Source: an uncultured Blautia sp.
GTDB taxonomy: Bacteria > Bacillota > Clostridia > Lachnospirales > Lachnospiraceae
Length of the DNA: 64,000 nucleotides
Direction of reading: 5' to 3'
Assembly: GCA_937893675.1 (NCBI GenBank)
Contig: CALBGI010000049.1
Span: 35,832 to 99,831 of the forward strand
Shown here: in pieces, positions 8,268-17,429 of the stretch
Position numbering within the stretch: the first letter of the stretch is position 1
Layout of the letters: each line of letters starts with the position of its first letter
The notes under the pieces: generated by a model
Databases searched by the model: none
What the model saw: only the letters and a program-made list of their open reading frames with translations
Told to the model about the DNA's origin: nothing
Program-made: the position numbers and the translations under genes

Positions 8268-10919
8268 TCACAGACTTAATGTAAAATGATAGTCCCCGGA
8301 GCCCAATTCCAGTGTGACTTCGTTTTCGCTAATCCGACAAGGCTGATCTGATTTCAGCACTTCTTTTCCCTGGAGCCTTACCTCAGCCGTTGTATTGACC
8401 GGCACTGTAATATGATATTCCACCTGGTCTGCCTCCCTTTTCCAGCCGCTGACAATTTTCCCATACATACTCTCAAAGGAAAACTCTGCAAAATCAAGCT
8501 CCTTGCCAAGTTTTGGACAAATTCGGAACTTCCGATAGCCCGGCTCTTCTTCACAGAGCTTCAATCCGGCAATATCCCGGTAAATCCATTCTGCCACAGA
8601 GCCATATGCATAATGATTAAAAGAATTCATTCGGGGATTCCACAAAGTTCCATCCGGCCGTATTCCATCCAGATGCTCCCACACGGTAGTCGCCCCCTGG
8701 GTCACCTGGTATAGCCAAGATGGATACTCCCGTTTAAACAACAATTTGTAGGCAGCCTCTGTCTGCCCGTATTTAGTAAGAGCATGACAAATATACGGTG
8801 TTCCCACAAAACCAGTAATCAAATCATAATTCGTATCTGCCAGCCAGTCTGCCAGTTTTTTCATGTAGCTTTCTGCCAGTTCCTCTGATACCAGCTGAAA
8901 TTCTGCCGCCAAAACCAAAGCTGTCTGTGTTTTTACTTTCAGTGTTCCATCATTTTCTATGTATTTTTCCTGGAAAGCCTGCTTGATCTTTTCATGCAGT
9001 TCCCGATAGGCCTCATATTCTTTCTTTCTACCGAGCACCTTTGCACTCTTTGCAAGAATTTCCGCAGACTTAGCATAGTAAGCCGTTGCCACATAGTCTA
9101 CATCTGTAGCGCCAACAAAACTTCCATATGGAGCATCTAGCGCAACCCAGTCGCCTAACTGATGACAGCCTTCCCAGGTATATTCACATGGACCTTGACT
9201 CCGAATAAACTCCACATACCCTTTCATACTGTCAAACTGCTCTTCCAATATCCGCTTATCCCCATATGCCTGATAAAGACTCCAAGGCACAACTGTTGCA
9301 CAATCTCCCCAGGCAGCTGCTACCTTATCGCTCTGGCCTGTATACCCGGCCAGGTCATACGCATAGGTATCATCATAAACATCCGGCACCACCCAGGGAA
9401 CTCCTCCATTTGGAAACTGTTCCGCTGCTACATCATGAAGCCACTTACGAAGAAAAAGCGGCGTTTCCATCTGCAGAGCTGCTGTTCCGCTGAAAATCTG
9501 AATATCACCGGTCCAACCCAGTCTTTCACATCTTTGAGGACAGTCTGTGGGAATATCTACAAAATTCCCTCGTTGTCCCCAGAGAATGTTTGAAGTAAGC
9601 TGCTGCAGATCCGGGTCTGAGCATCGAAAGCTTCCTGTCTGCGCAAGGTCTGAATACAACACGACCCCTTCAAAACAATCAACTTCAATTTCTCCTGGAT
9701 ACTCTTCTATTTTCACGTAGCGAAAGCCCTGATACGTGAAATGCGGCTCAAACACTACTTCCTTCTCATCCTTCAAAACATATTCTATTCTCTGTTTTGC
9801 GCCTTTTAAATTATCTGTATAAAAATTTCCATCGGTATCCAGAATTTCTCCATGCCACAAAACAACACGGTCTCCGGCTTTTCCTTTCACCCGAAAACGA
9901 ACATGCCCCGTCATATTCTGCCCCATATCCAGAACCTGTTCTCCTTTTGGCGTCACCAGGAGCTGAATTGGATGAAGAATCAGTTTTTCCCGTACAGGCG
10001 GACATTCCTGCGCATGAAGAATTTCTTTTGATACAGCCCCCATAACTCTTACCTGAAACCAATCCTGAAACTCGCAGCCATACATGTCAAACCCGATTTC
10101 CTTTCTGGCGTCATAAGTCTCTCCATGATAAATCTCAGAATAAAGAATCGTTCCTCTGTAGGACGACTGCCAGGAGCCATCTGTCAGAATTTTTTCTGTA
10201 GTACCATCCTCATAAGTGAGGTGCAATTCCATAATAAGCGCTTCTCTGCCTCCGTAAAGATTCCGTCTGGAGCGCCAGCCCAATTCTCCTTTGTACCAGC
10301 CGCTTCCAATGGAAGCTCCCACTGCATTTCCGCCTTCCCGGATCATATCGGTCACATCATAAATCTGATATAAAGTTCGTTTATTATAAGAAGTCCAGCC
10401 CGGTGTCAGGAAGTCTCTTCCAACCTTTTCGCCATTCAGACGCAATTCGTATAGACCTTTAGCTGTCACATAAATTCTTGCTTTTTTTATCTTTTTTTCC
10501 ACCCGAAATTCTTTGCGCAAAACAGGACAAGCTGTTTTCGGAGCTGTAAAGTCATATTCCGGAGTAATCCAGTCTGCCTCCCAGTCTTCCCAGCTCATCA
10601 TTGCTGTCTCGAAGAAGCCGGTTTCACTCCACCCCGATTCTCTTCCGGCCTCATCCCACGCATTGGCTCTCCAATAGTATTCCGTAAAACTTGTAAGTGC
10701 CTCTCCCTGGTATTCTATCTGGATAGATTCTCCCGAATCAATTTTTCCCGTATCCCAAACCAGTTCCTTAAACATCCTGTCTTTTGAAACCTGAATTTGA
10801 TATGCGCTTTGAAATGTATTTTGCTCTTTGCAAAACAGTTTCCAGGCAAACCTCGGCGTTTTGCTATCCAGACCGATCGGATTCTCCTGATATTCCACTG
10901 TCAAATTCTGTATTTCCAT
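8268..10919 (-). CDS. Alpha-L-rhamnosidase (GH78), 883 aa, no signal peptide
   Basis: Cleaves terminal alpha-L-rhamnose from rhamnosides, probably in the cytoplasm because no signal peptide is seen. Domain order follows GH78: N-terminal beta domains (about 1-330), the (alpha/alpha)6 catalytic barrel (about 400-760) and a C-terminal beta domain. The catalytic motif reads D459-CPQRCERLGWTG-D472, with E465 as predicted general acid; C464 replaces the aspartate found in most family members, including the second enzyme at 60228-62795. The base glutamate is probably that in TTVWEHLDG. Start: ATG at 10919 (MEIQNLTVEY), downstream of AAAGGAG. Preceded by a YesM-type kinase gene after 21 nt in the same operon. 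Confidence 0.93.
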   Translation of the reverse strand: MEIQNLTVEYQENPIGLDSKTPRFAWKLFCKEQNTFQSAYQIQVSKDRMFKELVWDTGKIDSGESIQIEYQGEALTSFTEYYWRANAWDEAGRESGWSETGFFETAMMSWEDWEADWITPEYDFTAPKTACPVLRKEFRVEKKIKKARIYVTAKGLYELRLNGEKVGRDFLTPGWTSYNKRTLYQIYDVTDMIREGGNAVGASIGSGWYKGELGWRSRRNLYGGREALIMELHLTYEDGTTEKILTDGSWQSSYRGTILYSEIYHGETYDARKEIGFDMYGCEFQDWFQVRVMGAVSKEILHAQECPPVREKLILHPIQLLVTPKGEQVLDMGQNMTGHVRFRVKGKAGDRVVLWHGEILDTDGNFYTDNLKGAKQRIEYVLKDEKEVVFEPHFTYQGFRYVKIEEYPGEIEVDCFEGVVLYSDLAQTGSFRCSDPDLQQLTSNILWGQRGNFVDIPTDCPQRCERLGWTGDIQIFSGTAALQMETPLFLRKWLHDVAAEQFPNGGVPWVVPDVYDDTYAYDLAGYTGQSDKVAAAWGDCATVVPWSLYQAYGDKRILEEQFDSMKGYVEFIRSQGPCEYTWEGCHQLGDWVALDAPYGSFVGATDVDYVATAYYAKSAEILAKSAKVLGRKKEYEAYRELHEKIKQAFQEKYIENDGTLKVKTQTALVLAAEFQLVSEELAESYMKKLADWLADTNYDLITGFVGTPYICHALTKYGQTEAAYKLLFKREYPSWLYQVTQGATTVWEHLDGIRPDGTLWNPRMNSFNHYAYGSVAEWIYRDIAGLKLCEEEPGYRKFRICPKLGKELDFAEFSFESMYGKIVSGWKREADQVEYHITVPVNTTAEVRLQGKEVLKSDQPCRISENEVTLELGSGDYHFTLSL

Positions 10920-10940
10920 CCTTCTCCAACTCCTTTTCAC

Positions 10941-12674
10941 TTATGCTTTATTCAAATCCTGCCAGATCACAATTTCCATCTCTGTCCATTCTCCGGGCTC
11001 GCTGCGAATAAAAAAACCAGCTCCGGCTCCATAGAGGATTTCCAGCCTTTCTCTGATATTGTCAATTCCTATTTCGTGACCCTTTCTCTCCTGTTCTCCT
11101 TTTGCCTGGCCGTTCATAATTCGATGAATCTTCTGTTGGCTCATCCCGCATCCATCATCTGTCACTCGGATATACAGAGCATCTGTCTTCTCCACCTGAA
11201 TCGTAATCGTTCCTCGAATACTCCCATCTTCCTCATTTGCCAGACCATGGAAAAGGGCATTTTCTACCAGTGGCTGAATGATATTTTTCGGTATCTTTAA
11301 GCCTTTTACCTCTTCCTCGATATCCCATAATACCTCCAATTCACCGCCATACCGGTACTCCTGTATTGTCAAATACTGCTTTACTGTATCCGTCTCCTGC
11401 GCCACCGTATCATAAATTTGAAAATTCTTAATTCTAAGCCTATCTCTTAAGATATTGGCCAAAGCTGCAGAAACCACCTCTACATCCCTCGTTCTGCCCT
11501 GTTTTGCTAAATACTTAATCGTATTCAATGTATTACAGACAAAATGGGGGTTTATCTGGCTGATAAGAAGCCCAAATTTCATTTCCTGTTCTTCTTCCAT
11601 TTTTTGTACCAGCTGGCTGAAATAATTCTGAAGCTCCTCACTCATACTGTTAAAGGTCTGACTCAAATAGCCGATTTCATCATCGCTTTCTACAGGAAGC
11701 TTAACTGCAAAATTCTCCGTGATAACCTGATCCATAGCCTCCGTGAGTTGATGTACCGGGCGGGTTACCCGTTTTACGATATAGACCACAATCAGCAGCG
11801 TAGCAATCAGAAGAATAATAGCCATGGACAAGACAATAAGGGTTGTACCCATAATCTTCTCAAAAACAGAGTGCCATGACACAAATGCAAGAGAACGATA
11901 GGAAGAGTTTCCCAGATTACTGGTAAGCAGCACACCTTTCAAATTTTTCTGAACATATTTTTCGTCCCCATCAAAATCGTCCAGGAGTTCATCTATCCCC
12001 TGCTGCTCTTCCTCAAAAAGAGCCACCCCATCCAATGTCGTCCAATATTGTTCTTCAAATTCACTGTGATAATGACTCATGATTCTGCCAAAAACATCTT
12101 CATACCGCAAGAAAACAGTCAAGGTAAACTTTCTGTTTTTCATCCGATAGCTTTTGCTGTAAGCAAGCAGCTTTACTGGATTTTCATTTTGAATAACAGT
12201 AATTCCCCTCGAAAATCCACCGCTATAACTTTTCTTCCGAATTCTCGCATACCATTCAGAATCAAGAAGCTCCTGCTCTTCTGCTTCCAGCTCCAAAATA
12301 GAGGTAACTCTGTCATATCCCTCTATATCCAGCACAACATCCTGAATCCCCTGTTTCAAATTTCTGTCGTTATAAAGCAGTGTCTCCAACTCAAAGCGAA
12401 CCAGCGCATCCTCCGGCTGATACAGATAGGCGTTCAGCTTGTTCATAAAATCTTCTGAATAGGCAATATAATTCGTATATTCTTTTACAGCCCCCAGTGC
12501 CGAATCCACCTCGTCCAGAATATATTTGTTCTGGGCATTGTAATTCTCCACCGCATCCCCCTTTAACGGAGAGATTACCAAAAAGTAACTTAAGATCAGA
12601 CTGACCGCCAAAACAGTCAGATAAATCTGTAGAACCAGTAAAATCGTTTTATTTTGCAGCTTTGACTCACTCAT
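10941..12674 (-). CDS. YesM-type sensor histidine kinase
   Basis: Sensor kinase of 577 residues of the LytS/YesM group. A first helix (about 9-33), a large extracytoplasmic sensor region to about 270, a second helix (about 275-301), a HAMP segment, then the His_kinase motif SQINPHFVCNTLNTIKY with H377 and a C-terminal HATPase domain (DDGCGMS, GIGIDNIRERL). Its ATG overlaps the stop of the upstream response regulator (ATGA), so the two are coupled. Lying inside the importer operon, it probably senses the imported sugar, perhaps through the binding protein; that is inference. Confidence 0.93.
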   Translation of the reverse strand: MSESKLQNKTILLVLQIYLTVLAVSLILSYFLVISPLKGDAVENYNAQNKYILDEVDSALGAVKEYTNYIAYSEDFMNKLNAYLYQPEDALVRFELETLLYNDRNLKQGIQDVVLDIEGYDRVTSILELEAEEQELLDSEWYARIRKKSYSGGFSRGITVIQNENPVKLLAYSKSYRMKNRKFTLTVFLRYEDVFGRIMSHYHSEFEEQYWTTLDGVALFEEEQQGIDELLDDFDGDEKYVQKNLKGVLLTSNLGNSSYRSLAFVSWHSVFEKIMGTTLIVLSMAIILLIATLLIVVYIVKRVTRPVHQLTEAMDQVITENFAVKLPVESDDEIGYLSQTFNSMSEELQNYFSQLVQKMEEEQEMKFGLLISQINPHFVCNTLNTIKYLAKQGRTRDVEVVSAALANILRDRLRIKNFQIYDTVAQETDTVKQYLTIQEYRYGGELEVLWDIEEEVKGLKIPKNIIQPLVENALFHGLANEEDGSIRGTITIQVEKTDALYIRVTDDGCGMSQQKIHRIMNGQAKGEQERKGHEIGIDNIRERLEILYGAGAGFFIRSEPGEWTEMEIVIWQDLNKA

Positions 12675-14233
12675 TCGTTCTGATTCCTATTCTTGTACTC
12701 TAAAGGAAAACATCCCACTTCTTTATAAAATACATTGCTTAGATACTGGCTGTTGTTATAGCCCACCATTTCTGCAATCTCATAAACCTTATATGATGAT
12801 GTCTTCAATAGCTTTTTTGCTCTGTCAATTCGCACCGCCGTCAGATACTGTATCAAAGTCTTACCCGTCTCTGACTTAAAAAGCACACTGATACGACTCT
12901 CACTGATTTTTAAATGGCTGGCAATATCAGAAACTTTGAGACTTGAATCTCCATAGTGTTCCCGGATGTACACCATCGCACGCTCCACCTCCGGTCGGTA
13001 CCGTTTTTCCTCAGTACCGTTTTCTGCCAGCTTTTCTATTTTTTGATAATACCGACACAGCCACCCTAAAACTTCCTGAAAATCATAGAGCTCTTCATTC
13101 ATTGAAGCATTATCTGAAAAAGTAGCGGAATATTTCTTTTCCACCAAAACAAGCGCCTGATAAGCCTGCTTCATAATCTGCAGGAATACTTTATCCGTAT
13201 CCTGTTTCAAATAGTAGCAATGATATATTTTCTTTATTTCATCGGGAAATGTTTTTTCCTGTATTGCCGCAGCCAATACATCTCTTGTAGGATTTTGATT
13301 CTCTGCGTCTTCGTTCTTCCACGGATTGATACCTAAACTATAGACTTTTCCGGTTCCAAGATATCTCTTTGCGGAAAGTATTCCTTTTTCCTGAACTACT
13401 TCCTCGTAAATTTCTGCAAATTTCATTGGGTAATCTGATATATAAACGGTGTATCTGCCTTTTCCCTCTGCATTCAACTCCCTTTTTATTTTTTCAGCCA
13501 AGTTAAGATTTTTTTGTTTTTCCTCATACTGACTTTTCCCCTGTTTTTCTAACACCAGCAAAATTCTATTTTGAGAAAGAATACTGTGAAGCTTCACCTT
13601 TCGCTTACAATCTGCTGCGATTTTCAAACATTGTTCCAAAAATTCCGGCAGATTTTGCTCTTTCCCTTTCATTTCCCATTTATCATCCAACACAATGGGC
13701 AGGTTTTGCTCAATCAACAAATAATCCTGTCTTCCATCCAAAAAATCCTGCAGTGCCTTTTCTTTGTAAAACTCCCGCACATATTGCTCTCCCATTCGAA
13801 AATAATCTAAAATCGCTTTTTGAAAAAGCATCTGGGAAATCCTTGCCTGGTCTAAAATCAGCCCTTTTAAGGCCTTTAATTTTTCCTCCATGTATGGAGT
13901 ATCCACCTCATCCTTGATCAGGTAATAGTCCACGCCTATCTGGACTGCCTGTCTTGCATATTCAAACTCTCCATAAGCAGTCAGCAGCACTACCCGGATA
14001 TCCTGGGAAATCTTTTTTATTTTTTCACTCAACTCAATACCGCTCATATGAGGCATACTGATATCTGTAATAACAAGATGCGGAGAGCACTTACCAATCA
14101 GATTCAATGCCTGCTTTCCATTGTAAGCAACCGCCACAATCTCATAGCCTAGATTTTCCCAGTCCACTATTTCTTTCATATAGGACACAGCCAACCGGTC
14201 ATCATCTACAAGCATTACTCTGATTTTTTCCAT
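12671..14233 (-). CDS. YesN-type response regulator with AraC DNA-binding domain
   Basis: Response regulator of 520 residues. Receiver domain with D10/D11/D12 pocket and phospho-acceptor D57 (VITDISMPHMSG), a long middle region (about 130-410) with no recognised motif, and two C-terminal AraC helix-turn-helix motifs (HLKISESRISVLFKSETG, EIAEMVGYNNSQYLSNVF). Partner of the YesM kinase that overlaps its stop. It probably activates the operon promoter at 19031-19059. The arrangement of importer, YesN, YesM and glycosidase is common in Lachnospiraceae and Paenibacillus sugar loci. Confidence 0.93.
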   Translation of the reverse strand: MEKIRVMLVDDDRLAVSYMKEIVDWENLGYEIVAVAYNGKQALNLIGKCSPHLVITDISMPHMSGIELSEKIKKISQDIRVVLLTAYGEFEYARQAVQIGVDYYLIKDEVDTPYMEEKLKALKGLILDQARISQMLFQKAILDYFRMGEQYVREFYKEKALQDFLDGRQDYLLIEQNLPIVLDDKWEMKGKEQNLPEFLEQCLKIAADCKRKVKLHSILSQNRILLVLEKQGKSQYEEKQKNLNLAEKIKRELNAEGKGRYTVYISDYPMKFAEIYEEVVQEKGILSAKRYLGTGKVYSLGINPWKNEDAENQNPTRDVLAAAIQEKTFPDEIKKIYHCYYLKQDTDKVFLQIMKQAYQALVLVEKKYSATFSDNASMNEELYDFQEVLGWLCRYYQKIEKLAENGTEEKRYRPEVERAMVYIREHYGDSSLKVSDIASHLKISESRISVLFKSETGKTLIQYLTAVRIDRAKKLLKTSSYKVYEIAEMVGYNNSQYLSNVFYKEVGCFPLEYKNRNQNE

Positions 14234-14256
14234 AAGTACTCTCCGTCTTCGTCTCT

Positions 14257-15225
14257 CTATGCGATAGATTTCTTTCTTTTTAGTTTAGCAATCATTTCTC
14301 CAATACTTTCTGTATTTGTGGACAAAGATACCACAATTACCAGGAATACCCCCAGTGCAATGTCCTGTGCCGGCGCCGGAAAGCCAAGAGCTACCAGTCC
14401 CGAAAACAGTGTAGATATCATAAAAGCGCCGATAAATATTCCAACAGGAAGACCCACATAGTCCTGCAACTGAACTCCCACGATCATAGCCATCAGTGGC
14501 TTAAAAGACATGGAAAGGCTTTCCATACTCAGTTTTGCTGACATTGAGGTAGCATAACTCATCTGAATCACCGCTGCAATCCCAATAAACACACTGCCCA
14601 CCACATAGGCTAAAAATTTGGTTCTGTCCACATTAATCCCATTATTCTTTGCGATAATTTCGTCTCCGCTGATTGCTCTCACATTGTAACAAAACTTTGT
14701 TTTATAGTAAATACAGTAGAAGAGCACGGTAGTAACAAGTACCACGATAAGATTATAAGGAATTCCGCCCAAAATTGCCAATTCTCTATCCAGCTTCAAA
14801 AAGCCCATTCCGCCCGTCACCTTTGCGCCGATAACTTCAAAAATCATGGCAATTACCAGCGAAACCACAATCGATGGAATTTTAAAATACCGAAATACTA
14901 CACCGCAGATTCCTCCCAGCAAAACGCTTGAAAAAATCGTCACTGCAACAAAGCCAATAAGACCCATATGAAGATTCATAGCAACAATTCCGCCAATCAT
15001 ACTGGATGCAATAATTCTGGAGCCGATACTCAAATCCAGCATTCTCATAGATCTTCCAAACACCATTCCATACGCGCATAACAGCGGAATAAACGACTGG
15101 ATTAAAATAGCTCTTAAAACGATAACTCCGGAAAACCGTTCCCGTGCCGTCACCAGAAACAAAAGATAAATCGCTACTGGAAAAAGTATGGAGCCTGCTA
15201 TTCCTTTCCATTTTTTTCTGTTCAT
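14257..15225 (-). CDS. Sugar ABC transporter permease (RbsC family), second of two
   Basis: Membrane subunit of a ribose/rhamnose-type importer, 322 residues with 8-10 hydrophobic segments and the conserved stretch around residue 190 (NNGINVDRTKFLAY) typical of BPD_transp_2 proteins. The ATG follows AGGTGAAGAA. The operon encodes two different permeases (this and 16455-17414), suggesting a heterodimer like RhaP/RhaQ or LsrC/LsrD. It sits between the binding protein and the YesN regulator. Confidence 0.9.
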   Translation of the reverse strand: MNRKKWKGIAGSILFPVAIYLLFLVTARERFSGVIVLRAILIQSFIPLLCAYGMVFGRSMRMLDLSIGSRIIASSMIGGIVAMNLHMGLIGFVAVTIFSSVLLGGICGVVFRYFKIPSIVVSLVIAMIFEVIGAKVTGGMGFLKLDRELAILGGIPYNLIVVLVTTVLFYCIYYKTKFCYNVRAISGDEIIAKNNGINVDRTKFLAYVVGSVFIGIAAVIQMSYATSMSAKLSMESLSMSFKPLMAMIVGVQLQDYVGLPVGIFIGAFMISTLFSGLVALGFPAPAQDIALGVFLVIVVSLSTNTESIGEMIAKLKRKKSIA

Positions 15226-15257
15226 TTCTTCACCTGCCCCTCTTTTATCTCTTTCCT

Positions 15258-16385
15258 CTATTTTTCTACTAAATCTTTATGACGTTCCATCACACTGTCA
15301 ATGGTGTAGTCTTCTGCCACTTTCAAGAAACTGTCCATAGTAACCTCTTCGTTCTCCCACTTAAAGAACATTTCTTTTGTCTCGTCCGGCGTATAGGTGG
15401 AAACTCCACTTTCACAATATTTAAAATAGTTTACCACATCTTCTTCGCTTTCCAAAATCATCTGGTTAATACGTACAGACTGCGGATCCTCAGACAGCGG
15501 CGTTCCCTTAATTTTATTTAATAGCATGGAGGTTGCAAACAGTGGATCGGTTACATTATGTCCTCCGCAGGCAGCCAGCATATAACCATCAGCAAATGCA
15601 TCCTGAAGCCCCTGAGGGTAATCAATAATGGTAATTTTTACATCCTGTCTGTCATACTGTTCCAAAACACTTGTAATAGCCGGAAGAATGCCCGGTGTAA
15701 TCGTTCCTGCCGCAATAAAAATCCCATCCACCTCCGGATGCGTAGTCAGTACACTTTCAATAGACTGCGCCGCATCAGAAGCCTGCGCCGTCGCACGGAA
15801 CTCATTGATAACCGTCATTCCATATTCTTCACATGCCTGATTCATGCCTTCTTCTCGCTGGGCTCCTGTGGTATCTCCGAGAGCTGTAGAAAAGAGCACA
15901 ATATTCTTGCAGCCAGCTTCTCCCATCTTGGCTGTGAGCTGATAGCCGGCCATAATTTCATCTTCATAGGTGTTTCCAAGATAATATTCCGAGGATTCAA
16001 TGTCTGCCTTTATATCTTCATCCAAAATAGAACGATAATAGATAGACCAAGGAATCTCTGCTTCTTCACACATCTCTTTAATTCTTGGAAGAACAGAGTC
16101 TGCAGCGGGAAGTACTACCAAACCGTCTACTCCTGCAGCAATTAATCTTTCATACGCCTGAATATTTCCTTCTGGTGTCAGCGCTGTGTTCTCTACCAAA
16201 AGTTTTCCGCCTGCTGATTCTACAAGCTCCGTCATATTCTCCATGGTCTGCTGCTGCATCTGGTCAAGTGTCACCGGAAATCTCATTCCAATAGAAAACT
16301 CCTCATCTGCCTGTACGGGAACGCTTCCCATGCACCCTACTGTCATTGCTGCTGCCATCAAACATGCTGCTAATTTTTTCTTCAT
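15258..16385 (-). CDS. Sugar-binding protein of ABC importer (RbsB/RhaS-like)
   Basis: Extracellular substrate-binding protein, 375 residues, of the periplasmic-binding-protein 4 family. It has a signal peptide (basic MKKK, hydrophobic core, cut near VQADEE); the C in TVGC could be lipidated but the -3 residue does not fit a standard lipobox. Motifs such as LIAAGVDGLVVLPAAD and GIFIAAGTI match the family's hinge regions. Placed between the two permease genes. With a rhamnosidase in the operon, L-rhamnose or a rhamnoside is the best guess for the ligand. Confidence 0.9.
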   Translation of the reverse strand: MKKKLAACLMAAAMTVGCMGSVPVQADEEFSIGMRFPVTLDQMQQQTMENMTELVESAGGKLLVENTALTPEGNIQAYERLIAAGVDGLVVLPAADSVLPRIKEMCEEAEIPWSIYYRSILDEDIKADIESSEYYLGNTYEDEIMAGYQLTAKMGEAGCKNIVLFSTALGDTTGAQREEGMNQACEEYGMTVINEFRATAQASDAAQSIESVLTTHPEVDGIFIAAGTITPGILPAITSVLEQYDRQDVKITIIDYPQGLQDAFADGYMLAACGGHNVTDPLFATSMLLNKIKGTPLSEDPQSVRINQMILESEEDVVNYFKYCESGVSTYTPDETKEMFFKWENEEVTMDSFLKVAEDYTIDSVMERHKDLVEK

Positions 16386-16454
16386 TTTTTCATTTCCTCC
16401 TTATTCTTGTTGTTTTTTCTTTTTTATAATTGAGGCTAAACCGCCTTTTTTTGT

Positions 16455-17414
16455 TTATACGATAGTTGCCAAATTTCTGCGGTCAAAAGAGATTGATACA
16501 GAAACCAGGAAAATAATTCCTCTTATCAACTGCTGCAGCACCGAATCCAGGCCCCACAGAATCATACCGTTTGATAAAATCGTCATAATCAGACTGCCAA
16601 TGATCACACTGCGGAATCTGGCGCTGGAGCCTCCTGAAATCGGCATTCCGCCCAATAACATCGCAAGAAGCACGTCAAACTCAAAACCAGAGCCCGTATT
16701 GGCCGATGCTGAAGCGGCTCGTACCAAATAGAAGAATCCCACCAGACCTGCCACGGCTCCGGCCAGTATAAAACAGCCGATTTTGTATCTGTTCACCCTG
16801 ATTCCGGATTGATAGGACGCCTCTTCTCTTGAGCCAATAGCCTTACAGTACTTTCCAATTCTCGTCTTGTTATAACAAATACCGCCTACCCCAAAGGCCA
16901 CTGCCATAAGCGCTACCTTTAAAGACGTGTTTTCCAAAAACATCATACTGGATGGCAAACTTACTGCGCCGGAAGTAATCAAAGTTCCCTGTATTCCCCG
17001 AAAAATGAAGGCCGTAGATAAGGTTGTGATGATAGATGAAACCTTAAACTTCGCATGTATTACACCATTTAAAAGTCCGCACAAACCACCCACTCCGATT
17101 CCTACTATCAGAGAAAGAAACGGATTTTTCCAAGCTGCGAAGCCGGATAACGTTGCCGTCAAGCCCACAATTCCTCCCATAGAAAAATCTAGATTTCCCT
17201 GTGCCATCAGAAATGAAACGCCTGCCGCTCCCAGAGCAATCGAGAACATGGAGTTCAGCAATGCATCTATGTTCATTTTTGACAGCAGCCTGCCGTCACT
17301 TACAATCTCGAAGAAAATAATCAAGGCAACAAGTACAATCACCGGAACAGAGGTCAAGAGCATCTGTTTTCTTTCTTCTTCATTTTCTTTTAATGTGAGT
17401 ATTTTTTCTTTCAC
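16455..17414 (-). CDS. Sugar ABC transporter permease (RbsC family), first of two
   Basis: Permease of 319 residues with multiple hydrophobic helices and the family motifs GNLDFSMGGIVG and GSREEASYQSGIRVNRYK. The start is a GTG at 17414, preceded by GGAGGAGGGG. Lies between the ATPase gene (15 nt gap) and the binding-protein gene; forms the channel with the permease at 14257-15225. Confidence 0.9.
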   Translation of the reverse strand: MKEKILTLKENEEERKQMLLTSVPVIVLVALIIFFEIVSDGRLLSKMNIDALLNSMFSIALGAAGVSFLMAQGNLDFSMGGIVGLTATLSGFAAWKNPFLSLIVGIGVGGLCGLLNGVIHAKFKVSSIITTLSTAFIFRGIQGTLITSGAVSLPSSMMFLENTSLKVALMAVAFGVGGICYNKTRIGKYCKAIGSREEASYQSGIRVNRYKIGCFILAGAVAGLVGFFYLVRAASASANTGSGFEFDVLLAMLLGGMPISGGSSARFRSVIIGSLIMTILSNGMILWGLDSVLQQLIRGIIFLVSVSISFDRRNLATIV

Positions 17415-17429
17415 ATCCCCTCCTCCTTC

